Origin: Pholiota molesta
Lineage: Eukaryota > Basidiomycota > Agaricomycetes > Agaricales > Strophariaceae
Length of the DNA: 64,000 nt
Assembly: GCA_014925825.1 (NCBI GenBank)
Contig: JACGCK010000127.1
Location: 1 to 64,000, forward strand
Reading direction: 5' to 3'
How positions within the stretch are numbered: position 1 is the first letter of the stretch; the number at the start of each line of letters is the position of its first letter. The position numbers were made by a program, and so were the translations under genes. The notes below the pieces were generated by a model that saw only the letters and a program-made list of their open reading frames with translations, searched no databases and was not told where the DNA came from. Positions 33,213-45,839 of this stretch are shown piece by piece.

Positions 33213-36200
33213 AAGGACCATATCCGAGTATACGACCAGCATGTCTCTATAATCCATCGTCTCCCCAATTCCAGAATCTCTCAGGTGTGTCTTCAATCCT
33301 CCTCATCCGCATTGATCAACGATACATTCATGGTTCCGTCCAATACCCCCAGAAGACCGCTTTCTCGACGAGCAGGTGGAGATATTCTAACAGGGGGTTG
33401 ATAAAATAAAGTAGGTGCGTCCAGGACGGCTATGCAGATGCGCCCTTTGATGTCCGCCATGACAATGCATGCAACGACACAGTGGACAGCGCATGATACA
33501 TTCACCAATCCCAGTCCCGTTCATGGGGCCTCATGGGGTCTTGAATGTTCGAAAAATCCCGCCGACATGTATCCACTGATGTCGTTTATGCTACGCCATG
33601 GCTTATGGACTCGCAGCCTCTGGCATCGTGCACTCCGTCCGCCGTGGGACTCCACCTCCCGAGCGCAGTCGCGTCCTCGTCGCCATCCGCGCACGAGAGA
33701 GGAATCCATGCACCTGATTCGATGCCGTGCAGATCTCACTTCTTTGATTTGACTTCTGTACGATGTTGCGGCTGATAAGCAATCCTGCTGGCCCAACATC
33801 CCAGGCATCGTCAGAAGAAGAACGATTTGCGGTTCCTCTCTCGCAGAATGCAGATAGTCGAGCGCTATAATTAATGCGTGGCACGACCGTTCCTTTCCCT
33901 GCACCCTCATCTCCATGCACCCTCTTCTGTGTTGCACGTCTGGATTCTAGAGAGAGGCAGTGTTAGCACGTTTTCTTTGGGCTCTGATCTCCCTCGCGTC
34001 TGCGATTCGTGCATTCGCGTCTGGGTCTCGCGATGGGATAAAGTTGGCCATCCAGTTCATTGGTTGGCTTTCTCCAGATGGCTCTGACCCAAAGATTATC
34101 GAAGGAGTCCCGGAAACACTGCCCTCTCTCTCCCAATTTCTTCTACGCGTCCAGCACAGTGGTGCAAGCGGCTTTCGGCGGTTTTGAATTTTCATGTGAT
34201 CATGGTCACTCCCATCCATCCATTTGTCTATTTCGCTCTCCGTTCGTCTGCGTGTATCCTTCACGATGCGCACATCGCACCAGCGCGCGGCCGCTATCTA
34301 TATCACGCTTGTCGTCCTTTTTTATACCACTTTCTTTCGTAAACCCACACACTCTCTCTTTCTTTCTCCCTCTTTCTCCCCACCCACGTGCCTAGCCACG
34401 TACCGCGCACCGAGCGCGGGTCCCGCCGCACACCTTTTCCTCTCACCCCACCCCACTAACCCACCCCGCCGTGCATCCTGAACCGTGCCCGGTGTGGGTG
34501 CCCATGGAGTGAGAGCACGCGTGTACCAGCGGATCCGCGTTCCGAGTCGCGGATGCGCACAATGTAATGGCCGTGGTCAGACTTCGCGCTTGTAATGGCC
34601 GTGGGCGGACATCCCGCTCCCCTCCCCGGATCCCGTACATCATTCTCTTCCGCCTTCATGCCGGACCCAGATGCCCAAAAAGAGAGGAGCGGCGGACGTA
34701 CGTGCCCATGTGCGTGACCGCGCCACCCCCGCACGCAGCAGTGCCAGCGGCAGGGGCGCGATCACCTGCATGTGCCAGTGTATACGAACATTTCGCACGC
34801 TCCTCTCTTGCCGGTGCGGGTGGGGTGATGGGTGATGCTCGTCGTGTTTGTAGTCTATGTTTTTCATTCGTCCTTCCCCTATCAAGGTTTGCGCGTCCAC
34901 GCGCCTTTCGGACAGAGGAAGTGCAAAGAAGCGACCCGCGAGTGTTTCTTTTGGTTCCGGTATCGGGACGTTCCGCGTGTGCGGTGCGCACCGGTTGTGT
35001 CGCTAGACTTGGCTTTTTGGCGAGCAGCGTCACTGGACCAAAATATTAGTGCGGTCCGTGGCTATCGCTTCTTTTCCTTCCCAGTATTGTATAGCGACGA
35101 CGTGGACGTTATGATCCTCGTCATCGATGTCTCTTATTTTTCCTGCAATAATCAGGCTCTTCGGTGTTTAGCTAAGTATCTACTCAATCCTACCACGACA
35201 GACTTGTATCCTGCGCACAATAAAACTTCGATCAGGAACATTGAACGGTGGCACGGTATCATTTCTATCTTTCTATCTTCATATTCCACACAGAAGACAG
35301 CGTCAGCGTCCATGTCGCTCCTGACGTGCTATACAGAACGAAAGTCAGATCCGTACTGTCCAAGTCAAATTTAACTTCGCAAACAAGCCTGCTCCATTCA
35401 AAGGTGCGAAATACCGAGACCCGCCGCCAGAGCACCTTTCGTATCTTACTGTTCGCGCCCACGAACTTTTCCCTCAGCGCCTTCTGTATCGCCTGGCGTC
35501 ATCGTCGAGATCCTAAAGGAAGTACACGTGGCTGTTGAGTCTTGACCTAGCGCCGAATGGACAGGACGGAGGCGGGAGATATAAAACGGTACGTCTGAGC
35601 CCCAGCGGAGCGTGATAGAGAGCTCGGGGCGAAGCGAGAAGTTGTGGGCATGCGGCCGAGAGTGATGGAAGATGCAGAACTGGATGTGGAGAGGCTGATA
35701 AGCGCAACAGAATCGCGATGGTGTCCTCGATATGAAACCCTCGCCATACGCGCAACGGTAAGCATGAGCGGTACCGCGCACGGACCATCGAAATCGGTAT
35801 CGTTGCGCGCGGATGCCGCCTGTTTCTCGCAGTGTTGGACTCGCGTCGGGGATGGATCATGATGTGCGCTGAGGTTGATGGAAACGGCCGTCGGCCGCAT
35901 CGCCTACACGCGGCGACGACGGTGATGGATGGCTTGCTGCGTACACCGGACGGAAGTCAAGCAATGGACAAGTGCGTGATCTGTGAGGACAGGGGCAGTA
36001 TCGGCTTCTTGCGCGGCGAAGGTGCCCGTTTACGTGCCGCACTGGTGCTTGGGTAGTCGAAGGCGCTTCGAAGTAGACATCAGCGCAGCGTTAGTGAAGG
36101 GCCCGTATTCGAAGATGAACTGCGGGGGCATCGCATCTCCGCCGTCCGGGGTCGTGCTGACCAGAGAGCAAGTAGGAGCGAGACGGGTACTGGTAAATGC

Positions 36201-36432
36201 CACTCACATGGGTGCTCCGTGCCCTGCCCATACCAGCTGATCTCCCTCCCCGACATCCCTTTGTCGTTCGTTCCTCCATTATATATCCCAGAGGGCCTAT
36301 ACCGCAGAATGTGTCGGACGGTATTCTGTCGTTAGTGAGGCCATCATGTTCAGCATCCTAGGCAATGGATTGGGAAAAAGATGCAATGGATGGTCGTTGT
36401 TGTTGCGAACGTCGAGCGACGAACTTTACACT

Positions 36433-36540
36433 GACACGTGAGCGTGTTAGCACTATTTATAGATGTTGTACCCCACGAGTCGCAATCGATAAGACTTGAC
36501 TCTCACCATCCCACCACCAACCCATATATACCAACAAGAA
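36433..36540 (+). repeat. promoter-like repeat cassette, copy 3
   Basis: ACACGTGAGCGTGTTAG, a CTATTTATAGATG box, GCAATCGATAAGA and CCATCCCACCACCAACC; followed by AGTGCGTCTTCGAC, similar to the donor-like site after copy 2. Confidence 0.65.
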
Positions 36541-39210
36541 TGTCTAGGAGAACAAACCAAGTATCTTGATATATGTTGTTCGATGTCTTTTCTCCATGCT
36601 CAATTTCTGACGAACTCAAGGATCAGAAGTGCGTCTTCGACTCTCTTGATCCCTGTCCAAATACTCACACAGTCACGGTCCTATTGAAGACCCCACGAAA
36701 ACTCATTGCTTGACAATGAGTTAGCCCGATCATAACTTAGACTATGGGTAGAGAGGTCAATGAAATATCATCAGGTATGGCAGGTACGCCCTCTGGACCT
36801 TTTTTGAATCTTCATTGTGATTATTCTCATCCATGCATCCGTCTATTCCGCCCCCAGTTACTTTCGACGTGTCTCTCTGCATGCTATACGCGCATCGTGT
36901 TAGAGGGCGAGTTTCTTCTACAATGCTTGTTGTTCTTGCTTCATATCACTTTCATTTATACATATATAGATATATACACGCTCTCCATCCCGAGTCACTA
37001 CCCACCCACCCAATCATGCCACTCGCTGGACCGACTGCAGATACACGCCGCATCCATACTCACACCTCACCACATTCTGTGTTGTGAACACATCATCGTG
37101 CATTCATTCGAACACCCACAACGGGGATGTGGGCGACGGGACAACTGTATTTGTTGCGGCGTTTGCATACTGCAGTCCACTTTGCGATTTATTGGTTATC
37201 TTCCCCTTCGTTTCTTCCTCCTCCAACACCAGAATCACGACAATGCTGTACCCGCTTCCAACACCAGCTGATGGCGGATCGGCACCCGTGCTGTGGGTCT
37301 AATACTGTGCGTGGCATACACCGTCGAACCCCTGCGCACGCCGCCGGCGCTACTCAAACAGCCGTAGCGAACCAGGGGGGCATCATGCACATATAAAGAT
37401 GATCACGGTATGCCCGATCCTCTCATGCGACATGGACAGTTTCCGTTGCACTGTCATTTTTGTCCGCTCTACATATACCTTCCCCTACCGACGCCCCACA
37501 TCCACGCACCTGGCATCCGGACTGCAGAAGTGCCAAGAAGCGGCCCGCACGAGGGCAGCATTTTGGGTTGTTCGCCGTCGCGCACATTCTGTTGCGTGCC
37601 AGTGTGCCGCTTGCCCTGGCGCGTGGCCAGTACATAGCATCGCATGCCCAAAATTCAGGGCCAACTCGAAAAAGTGCGGACCGCTTCTTGGCTTCCAAGC
37701 TCTGAGTGTCATAGTGTTCCAGCGACGGTTGGTGTTGCGATCTTTGATTTATTTGTTATGTCGTTAGCGATTTGTTTTGCCTCTATGAATTTGGAAACCT
37801 CCTGCCGATCTTTGCGAATCGCACCGCACCGTGTCTTGTGTATTGACCACATCATCGTGCGTCCATGCGAAAACCCGCCATGGAGACGTGGGCGAACGGA
37901 TTTGTGGAGTGGGGCGTCTGCTTTCTGGAGTTCACTTCACGACTTATTTATCCCTCCCGTTCCTTTCTCGTTTAACACCCCCTCATGCAGATGCAGCTCT
38001 ATACCCGCTTGCACAGCCCGCAGCCCGAGCAGACAGAGGACCGGCACCTGCGCCATCCGCTCCAACATTGTGCGTGCCATACACGGCCACCCGCCGTGCA
38101 GTGCGCTGCCGCCACTGGCCCTGCTACCACACCCACAGCTGACCACGGGCACCACACGCGCACATGAACATGGACCGCGCAACATGCACGGTCCTCTCTT
38201 GCCGGTGCGGGGCTGGCAGCGGGCGAATGTCCGTTTCATTTTCACCTTTCACTATGTTCGTTCCGCGTTCCCCAATCCACTCAGCGCGTCCAGGGACGGA
38301 CGAAGTGCAAAGACGCGGCGCTTTTGTGTTTCTTTTGGCTCCGATGGCCGGCGCGGCATCCTGCGGTGCGCGCCAGCTGTACCGCTGGACTTGGCTTTTG
38401 GGCCAGTAGTGTTCACTGTTGCACGGACCAAAATTTTCTTAAATGGATTAGCCGCTTCTTTTCCTTCCGAGCAATGTGGTCCGCCGACGCTTGAAAATGC
38501 CCTCTTACTTTTTCACCATTGATCTGTCTCATTGTTTATTCCCTCCCTCTCGACGAGTTTCCTTGTCTCACAATGATGCTCTTCGGCGTTTGGCTGCTCG
38601 TCTGAATCTACATGTCCTTATCACGACAGATCATTGGCTTCGATAAGACGTGTTTTATATCAGGGATTTTTATGATGATTGCCCAACTCAAGTATAGCTT
38701 TACTTCCATCGCATTTCACTACCTACTATTTCCTACGAAAAACAACACCACTCGCATGGCTCCTGACGTGCTCAGAAAGATGAACAACAACCACCATGAC
38801 CCATAGCTTTCCGTGTAGTGCGCGATCATCCACCTCCATGGCCCGCACTCCGCATCGCAATACAAATACCAAGCAAATACCAAGCGCACTGTCGCTATAC
38901 CAGCGTGACCCTGCGACTCGACTCGACGAACACGCAGGCAGGAGCATTTGGCATTTGCACTCCCGCCAGGGAATGACAGCGGCGATAGCCGCCCAAACGT
39001 GCACAGCAGCGTACAGCAGGAAGGCGCTCCGTCGCCACACGCACGCAACAGCGAGCGTCCCGCGCCGGAAGATGCACAGTTCACGCGAGCCCAAAGAAGG
39101 GGCACCCCAAAACTCGAAGCTGCTGGGGGGGAAAGAGAGCCGGGAAGAGGAGACTACGATGAAAGATTCGACGAAAGATTCGACGAAAGTTGTCGAATCG
39201 CGGTGAGATA

Positions 39211-39335
39211 CGCACGTGAGCACGTGTCACGAATCACATGTCACCGCTAATAATAGATGTCAAGTAGCTACTAACCTAACCATCGCAATCGATAAGAACT
39301 TTCGACGTCTTACCACTATCCCACAGCCTACTCAT
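39211..39335 (+). repeat. promoter-like repeat cassette, copy 4
   Basis: GCACGTGAGCACGTGTCA, TAATAATAGATG, GCAATCGATAAGA and TATCCCACAG; a CAGGTACGTCCTTCG donor-like site follows near 39554. Confidence 0.6.
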
Positions 39336-39984
39336 TGACAAGAGCTGCCAGCACGTATTTACAAGCTCCTATCCTAGCTTTGCAACTTAAAATGAGCTAA
39401 AAGTCAAATACGCAGTGGTTCAAGTATCATCGACTCACCCAATATGTTCGCTCAAATAGCCATCGACCTATTCCTCAACCAGCAGCCGATAACCCTTAAA
39501 CATGGGTGAAGACACGGAGGGGAGGCCATCGGGGAATGGGCCAACAGCTATACAGGTACGTCCTTCGTTTTCTGACGCAAACATAACACATGCTGCTAAG
39601 TACTTTCGCTACGTGGCGTTATCCACTTGAACTGTCGCGTGTTCTACCATCCTCGTCATTCCTTTGTTTTCCATCTCAAACACGCCTCGTGTCGCGAGCG
39701 CTGCGATTCCACGCAACTCGAGATCGCAGTGCCCGAATCCCTCCCGTTTGCATCCCATCGAGCGCAGATGGCTACCAAGTGCACTCTTCCGGTATCAGGC
39801 GCACCCAGCATCTATCCGCCCGGGTGCGTCGACGTGGGTCCTATTGCTCTTTGTCTTCGCTCGTGGAGGCGAGAACGCATAGGCGACGGCGTCGTCCTAG
39901 CGCTCGCAGCATGCAGCGCGGACGCGTGGTGCTCACCTCCAGTCATTCTTGATTGACCGTCCTTTTCTCTTTCCCCGTTCATAT

Positions 39985-40795
39985 CCGTAGCCTTCACACC
40001 AGCATCCAGACTGCCAAAGCTAGGGCTCTAGAGAGGATCGGCGCGCATGGCGCTGTATCCGCTGTGATGGTGCGCATCACACCTGACTATGCGCGCTCGT
40101 GTTGCTGGGGCCGGCTAGATAACAATGGCTGGCCCCAGGCAAATCGCGCGGATAATGATACTCGTCACGCTTCACGCACGATCCCTCGCGGGTTTGAGCT
40201 CGGAGATGCGCATGGAATATGTTCTCCATTTGCATTCCGTTTAGTTGTTTTACGCGCTCCGAAATCCCTTGCCGCCGTCCTGTCAGACGCGCATGGGCGG
40301 CGAAGCGGTGTCACCGGGCGTATTTTGGATCTGATGGCCATAGAGGCGCACCTACTTCGCGGGCGGTGGTTGCACGTTCCAAAGTTCGACCATTGTTAAC
40401 TGGTACCGCTTCTCCCCCTTCCGAGTGCTGCATGTTTCGCGCGTGCGAATCGTGTTTTGGATGTACACCCGCGGAACGCATGGGTGCTCACACCAGTCAT
40501 TCTTAAGAATATCAACTGACCCTCTCTTTTTTTTTCTACACCAAAACTCCTGAAGATTTATCCCTGCGTCCACACTTCCAAAGCGAGCGGTCTAGAGAGG
40601 ATCGGCGTACGTGCCGTGCATGGGATCCGCTGTATTGCGTGGCGTGCGTGAACATGCGCGCCTGCGTGGCTGGGGCTGGTCAGACAACGTTCTGCTGGCC
40701 CCAGGCAAACCACACGATTCTTTTCTGTGTGAAACAGCTACGCACGATCCCTCGCGGGTTTGACTTTGGAGATGCGCATGGAATATAAATTCTTC
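39985..40795 (+). repeat. ~565-bp direct tandem duplication
   Basis: TCTAGAGAGGATCGGCG at 40027 recurs at 40591, GCACGATCCCTCGCGGGTTTGA at 40176 recurs near 40742, and GATGCGCATGGAATAT recurs at the same spacing. A related CTCGCGGGTTTG stretch is at 53750. No coding function is seen. Confidence 0.65.
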
Positions 40796-40962
40796 TCATT
40801 TTTTGTGTTGGTAATTGACTCGCTATGTATTCCAGGCAATGCGTACCCGATAAAAGATCCGTGTCATTGATTTTCTAAACTAACTCCTATTCTGTGGATC
40901 AAGATTCTGTATCATTTCCTGACTTGCATGTTCGTAAAGCATCTACAATTTAATTCATTACG

Positions 40963-42350
40963 TCACGCGATGATGTCGACTTTTCGAGTCTTCTGAATCT
41001 CGGGACCCTTGTCACCGAAGTATCTAATTTAAATATGTGAATTTACGAAGCTCAGAGAACACTACACAATACACACCTTCCAGAAGCAAACATCCATTCA
41101 TCATGACCACGGACCCATTGACCTATGATTGTATGTAACAGACATTGTAACCTTACACTCCTAAGCATGAGCAAACGAAATGCATGCGCACCTATCCCAT
41201 CGATGTACACCGCAATCTGGCGATCCAGATCCTCCACAAATGACGGAAAGCCGCGCTTGGTCAGTATATCATCGCGGAGTTGCAGGCAGCGCTCGACGAG
41301 CCCGTCACATGTATCCGAAATGAACTGTACAGCCCCAGCAACATCCGTTTTGGTCTTTATAATGACAGTCACAGCGTTATAGTCTGCGTCGTCGGCCAGG
41401 ACCTCTTTTTCGTAAGAGCAAAGGTCCTGCATGGAGATGTTGATCATTGAATACGACCGGAATCATAGTTATTAATAAGACTTACATTCCCAAAAGTAAT
41501 CATATCCGTCGCATCTTGATGAAGCTGCACATATACGGGTGCTCCATCACGGAATGCGGAATATCGAGGCCCAAATTTCCAAGAATACGAAGGACGGTAG
41601 GGTTCCGATGTTATCTCGCCTCGCAATTATGTATTCCTCAAGAGTGCAGATATAACGGGAGCAGTCCCGGTGCTGAGCTTGGATAATGACTGAGTCAAGA
41701 TAGGACCGCAATGAAGCGCTCTAGGGTAGCCTGTGGTGCATTGGCCGATGCCCTCTTCCAAAATCTAAGCATAACGGGCAGATAATTTAGTTTATATCTC
41801 CTCTGTTGAAACGAATACATGCTGGCGTGTAATTTCACCGATGAGCGGGTCGCCTTCAGGCCTAGGCTTGTCAGGATGAAGTATAGCATGCATACAGGCG
41901 TCGCAATGGACCCGAGCTCCGTTTGCATCTAGCGTATCCGTATATTTATCCAATACAAAGAATGTGTACATCAACTCGCAGCACCTGCGAAGCTCGTCTG
42001 CCATATACCCAGTCAGCTGTCAGAAATGAGCGCCCGAGTAAGGTACGAGGACCCACAGTGTGCCGCCTGGGGATCGATCATCGCCACAAAGAGACCTACA
42101 TCAAAGGACATTAGCACTATGTTCTGCTGGACAGGGATCAAGACGACAGCAGCACATGTATCATAAACTACGACACCGCGAATCCGGCGGAGTCGGATGG
42201 GGAACCACCTCACGGCGGCACCTTAACACCCCTTTGATTAAATTCCAATAATAATGTACACCGGCTTATCTATCGACATGGTTTCGGTCGGAGCCAACCA
42301 GGCCAAACGTCTCGACTCTTCAGCGTTCCTGGGAGGTGCAATGGAGACAT
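40963..42350 (-). pseudogene. sesquiterpene synthase pseudogene (basidiomycete type I terpene cyclase)
   Basis: Intact members cyclise farnesyl diphosphate through Mg2+ bound by an Asp-rich motif and an NSE triad. Here the minus strand encodes FDVGLFVAMIDPQA, YELRRCCELMYTFFVLDKYTD (Asp-rich position, with Lys at the second site where Asp/Glu is usual), the NSE motif NDLCSYEKE split by an intron, and an ending YFGDKGPEIQKTRKV. The pieces lie in family order. At least three single-base frame breaks disrupt it: near 41700-41706 (before YLDSVIIQAQH), near 41570-41583 (before LGLDIPHSVMEHP) and near 41515-41522 (before DATDMITFGN). One intron would need a GC-AG donor at about 41837. The proposed start (ATG at 42350, MSPLHLPGTL) and the next exon are uncertain. 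Confidence 0.78.
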
Positions 42351-44067
42351 GGAAATCCCGGTATTTGTCTTACACCGAGTCTTTGAATATATGTGTCAGA
42401 GCGCAGACGGTAGGGATAAGAGAACGTACCTGTAATCCGTGATTAACGAGAGATGTTGGCTCTCCCTGTCCATAAGGTCATGCGCTGATCCGCCGGCGGG
42501 CAAGAGCGCGCGTCTCGCCATCCCAAGGACATGCGACCCATGACCCACCACGAGTGCTGGTCCTCGCGCCTCACAGCGCTCCCGGCCGCGTCCGATGTGT
42601 CGTTGCGCAGTGCCACCCGTATCGCACAGCGCGACGAAGGTGTATCGCTGGCGGAAATCCAGGCGAACTTGTGTACTTGGTGCATGTGTAGGCCGTGGGC
42701 GGGAGCGCACAGCGGCGGTTGGACACGGCTGTCGGAAGGACCGGGGAACGTGTATGGGCGCGGTCAACAGTGGAGCTAGACGTGCAGAAGGAAACCGTAG
42801 ACGAACCACGTAGCTCGCCCAACACTCTTTCTGACCTCCTCTGTTGCCGCTCTCTGACTCCGTCCATTGCGTTGGATTGCGGTATCGACGCTCTGCAGGG
42901 GCGCGAAGATCGCTCAGGCGTAAAGAGACGCCACCACGATGGCTGGTGATCTTCGTCTGATGCGAGCGCGAAGATGCGCGCAAAGGAATGCTGGTGAGAA
43001 AGGACTGGCGCGCCGTGAACGTTATAGAGTTCGATGATGGGGTCTGCAAGGTGGCGTGCACGGCCGAGCGACTGGTGGATGATTATCTAAGCACGATGGA
43101 TAGATGAGCCATGGCCAAGCTCAGTGAGGTAGCAAGGATACATACGCGGTTTCCTCATCGTACGAGGCAGCGTGTATCTGAGCGAGAATATGGCAGCGCA
43201 GGTAGTTGGTGACGCGCAGACAGGCGGGACATGCTACGTGGCGCGTAAGCAATTAAAACGGGCGCTGGCAAGGCGCAAGCCAGGGGTTGGCCAGTGGTCA
43301 ACGTTTCAACGCCACTCACATCTGTCAAGAGTCCTCGAATCTCTGCCCTGCGGCACTCTAATCCTCTCCCTGGGCGCTTTGATCACTCATCTACCGTCCT
43401 CCCCTAGCCTGCTTAGGTCTCTGGAATGGCTCTCTCAGCGAGCTTGTCGATGACATGAGGATGCCATCTCCCTCGAAACTATAGCCTGTCGACTGAAGAA
43501 AGGGTGAAGCCAGAAGCTAGGCGGGCAGAAATCTCGTCGTATGCTATTCAAAGGCGATACACACACGTGAGCGTGTCAATACCCAACACGGCGGATTGAG
43601 TCATTGACGGCGGACATAGAACGCCAGCGACGGCACGACCTGACAGTTGAATGTTCGCCGTGTATAAGTAGGCTGGCTTGGATTTTCAAACATTAGATAG
43701 ACTAGTTTACCCTTCGACTACGCTGTAAATTTCCCTAATCGGTCAGAAATTACTGGCTGAATTTCGTATGATTTGTTTGAACCTAGAGGAAAGAACGGCA
43801 AGCACGGACGTTTTAAGGTGTACCCGCATCATTGGGCGCCAATTTCCATATCCCAGCACCGCCCTATCAGCGCTCAGCGGACATCCAGGACATCGGCATA
43901 CACAGCAAAGACGTTGTATCACCATTGTTCATCAAAACCTTGAAGCGCCGATGAATACATTCGTGGGTCCTGACTGATTCCGATGATATCGATAAAGTAA
44001 CATCTCAATTGAGAAATCTATTTTAACAGACAAGAGGAGATATCCTCGCCCCGGGTATGCGATTAAA
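42351..44067. other. intergenic with repeat relics
   Basis: No supported gene. The part from about 43160 to 43585 resembles 55020-55400 (shared GTGCTACGTGGCG, ATCTACCGTCCTCCCC, TGGAATGGCT and ACACACGTGAGCGTGTC), so it is another diverged copy of the dispersed repeat. Confidence 0.45.
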
Positions 44068-44073
44068 TATAAA
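44068..44073 (+). promoter_or_regulatory. TATA box of the micro-exon repeat gene
   Basis: TATAAA 45 nt before the ATG at 44118. Confidence 0.5.
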
Positions 44074-44117
44074 CACGGCCGCATCCCATTCCCCTCCCCA
44101 AAAACGGCCGGTCCGTC

Positions 44118-45231
44118 ATGCAACTCCCCTGGCGAGCTGGTCTCGTCGCGATCCTCATCTCCTCAGCCTTCACACTCGTCTCCGCAGCCCCAGTTCCCAC
44201 TGCCAACCCGAATGGATCCCTGTGCGCGCTAAATCCCCCCACTATCCCCAGCCGTGAAACCGGCGCTGCGCCCCAAGCGCCCGCTGAAGACGTATCGATT
44301 CTGAATAAGCGCGCCCCCAAGAGAGCTGCAGCACCGAGGCGAGCCGCCGCGCCCAAACAGCGAGCCGCACCCAAGCAGAAGGCCGCGCCGAAGCAGAGCG
44401 CGCCGAAACCGCCCCACAAGAGCATCGGGCAGAAACTGCGGGTACGTGCCGTTCTTCCGTGCTGATCACGACAGCGGTGCTCACGCCGCGCGCATAGGAA
44501 TGGGGTGCGGGTGTCAAGAAACACTTCCAAGTGCGTAGTATGATTTTATCAACGGGCTCTCTGTGCTCATATAGGTGTCCATCATTACGTTTTGAAGAAT
44601 ATCGGACATAAAATCAAGGAAGGATTCCAGGTGGGTATCCACACCCTCGCTCCGCGATATGGACAGTCTAACACCTTGCGTTCAATAGAAATTCGGCCAA
44701 AAGGTGAAAGCAGGCTTTCAGGTACGCACGATAATTTCCACCATCATCTCCGAGTAGCCTATAAAATGGTAATTCAATAATTGTGCACCGCAGAAATTTG
44801 GCCAGAAAGTCAAAGTAGGCTTCCAGGTACGCCCCGCTCTCCAACGTTTACGGTCCAAGTGCTCACATCACATCTTCCCTCCCTCCCAGAAAGTCGGCAA
44901 GTGGTTCAAGACCACCGGCGCCAAAATCGCCAAGTTCGGCCTGAAAGTGATCTCCACGCTCGGGAAGGTCGCGTCCAAGGTCGTCGGGTTCGTCCTCCCC
45001 GGCGCGGGGAAGGTCATCGGCAAGGGCCTGGAGGCCGCGAGCTACGGCCTGGACAAGGCGTCCGCCGCCATCCATGTGAGCCTCGGCGCGAAGCTGGACA
45101 AGGGCATGAAGGTGATGGACAAGGTGGACAAGTACGTTGGATACGTCCCGCGTGATCTGTCGGCGGGCGAATTCGACGAGCGGGATGATGGATGGAACGG
45201 GCACTTTGTTGCTCGGGAGGACGTTTTTTGA
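44118..45231 (+). CDS. secreted amphipathic-repeat protein with four 33-nt micro-exons
   Basis: Unrecognised. Six phase-0 exons: 44118-44441, 44498-44530, 44598-44630, 44689-44721, 44794-44826 and 44890-45231 (265 residues). Exon 1 encodes a signal peptide (cut after about residue 23), two Lys-Arg sites (64-65 and 68-69) of Kex2 type and an Ala/Pro/Lys-rich stretch. Exons 2-5 are each exactly 33 nt and each encodes one 11-residue unit: EWGAGVKKHFQ, NIGHKIKEGFQ, KFGQKVKAGFQ, KFGQKVKVGFQ. Exon 6 opens with a diverged unit (KVGKWFK) and continues with Lys/Gly/Val-rich amphipathic sequence and an acidic C-terminus. The repeat is basic on one helical face and hydrophobic on the other. A membrane-active or wall-associated secreted product is an inference; no catalytic motif is present. 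Every donor is GT and every acceptor AG. Confidence 0.8.
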
Positions 45232-45839
45232 TCATGGATGGGGATAGTGACGAGCGCATGTTTCAATAACAGAGAAATCAATATTGTCGAGGTTTGGAAA
45301 ATGACTCTAGGCTTCTGAGGGTCAGATACGACAATCGAACCTTATTCAACGGACAGAAAACTTTCCCAAACATTTCTTCGTTAAATTTTTGATCCCGTCC
45401 ATTACTATTGATACACATTACCCTGAAGTTTTACAAGACCTTGCTTCAACACCAACTAACCGCGAGCGAGCCCTCAACGACGGACCCAACCCGCGGGTCA
45501 GTACCGCCATTCACCTTCTCCACCTCGTCTGAGAACAGTCGTCGAAGAAACGCCCTCCCCATACCCGCCGACGTCCGCACAAGCGCAACTCGCCGCTCGC
45601 TGTGAATGCCAGACAACATTCAATTTATGATCCTAGAAAAACAGTGCAACTGTTTCGAACAGACGAGACGGCGTGGGCGCATATCCTGCCAGTGCTATCC
45701 CTCTCCAACAAGACGCCAAATCCATCACCCACAAAGAAAAACCAACCAGCCCCAGTAAGCAGGGGAACGCGACCAATCATTTACTTTTTCATACACTACC
45801 AGACCCGAACAACATCAGAACAAGAGCGCTAAGCTGACC
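45232..45839. other. intergenic
   Basis: 3' side of the micro-exon gene; no supported gene. Confidence 0.4.

Larger units (their letters stand above)
31349..40962. repeat. gene-poor block of diverged repeats
   Basis: No intact gene is supported. The block is built from diverged segmental copies. For example 34880-35210 resembles 38280-38630 (shared GAAGTGCAAAGA(A/C)GCG, TTTCTTTTGG, GACTTGGCTTTT and CTTCTTTTCCTTCC). 37020-37420 resembles 37790-38210 at an offset of about 760 bp. 34170-34330 resembles 36800-36930. Three promoter-like cassettes lie inside. I find no reverse transcriptase, integrase or transposase motifs, so the origin of the repeats is unknown. Confidence 0.5.
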
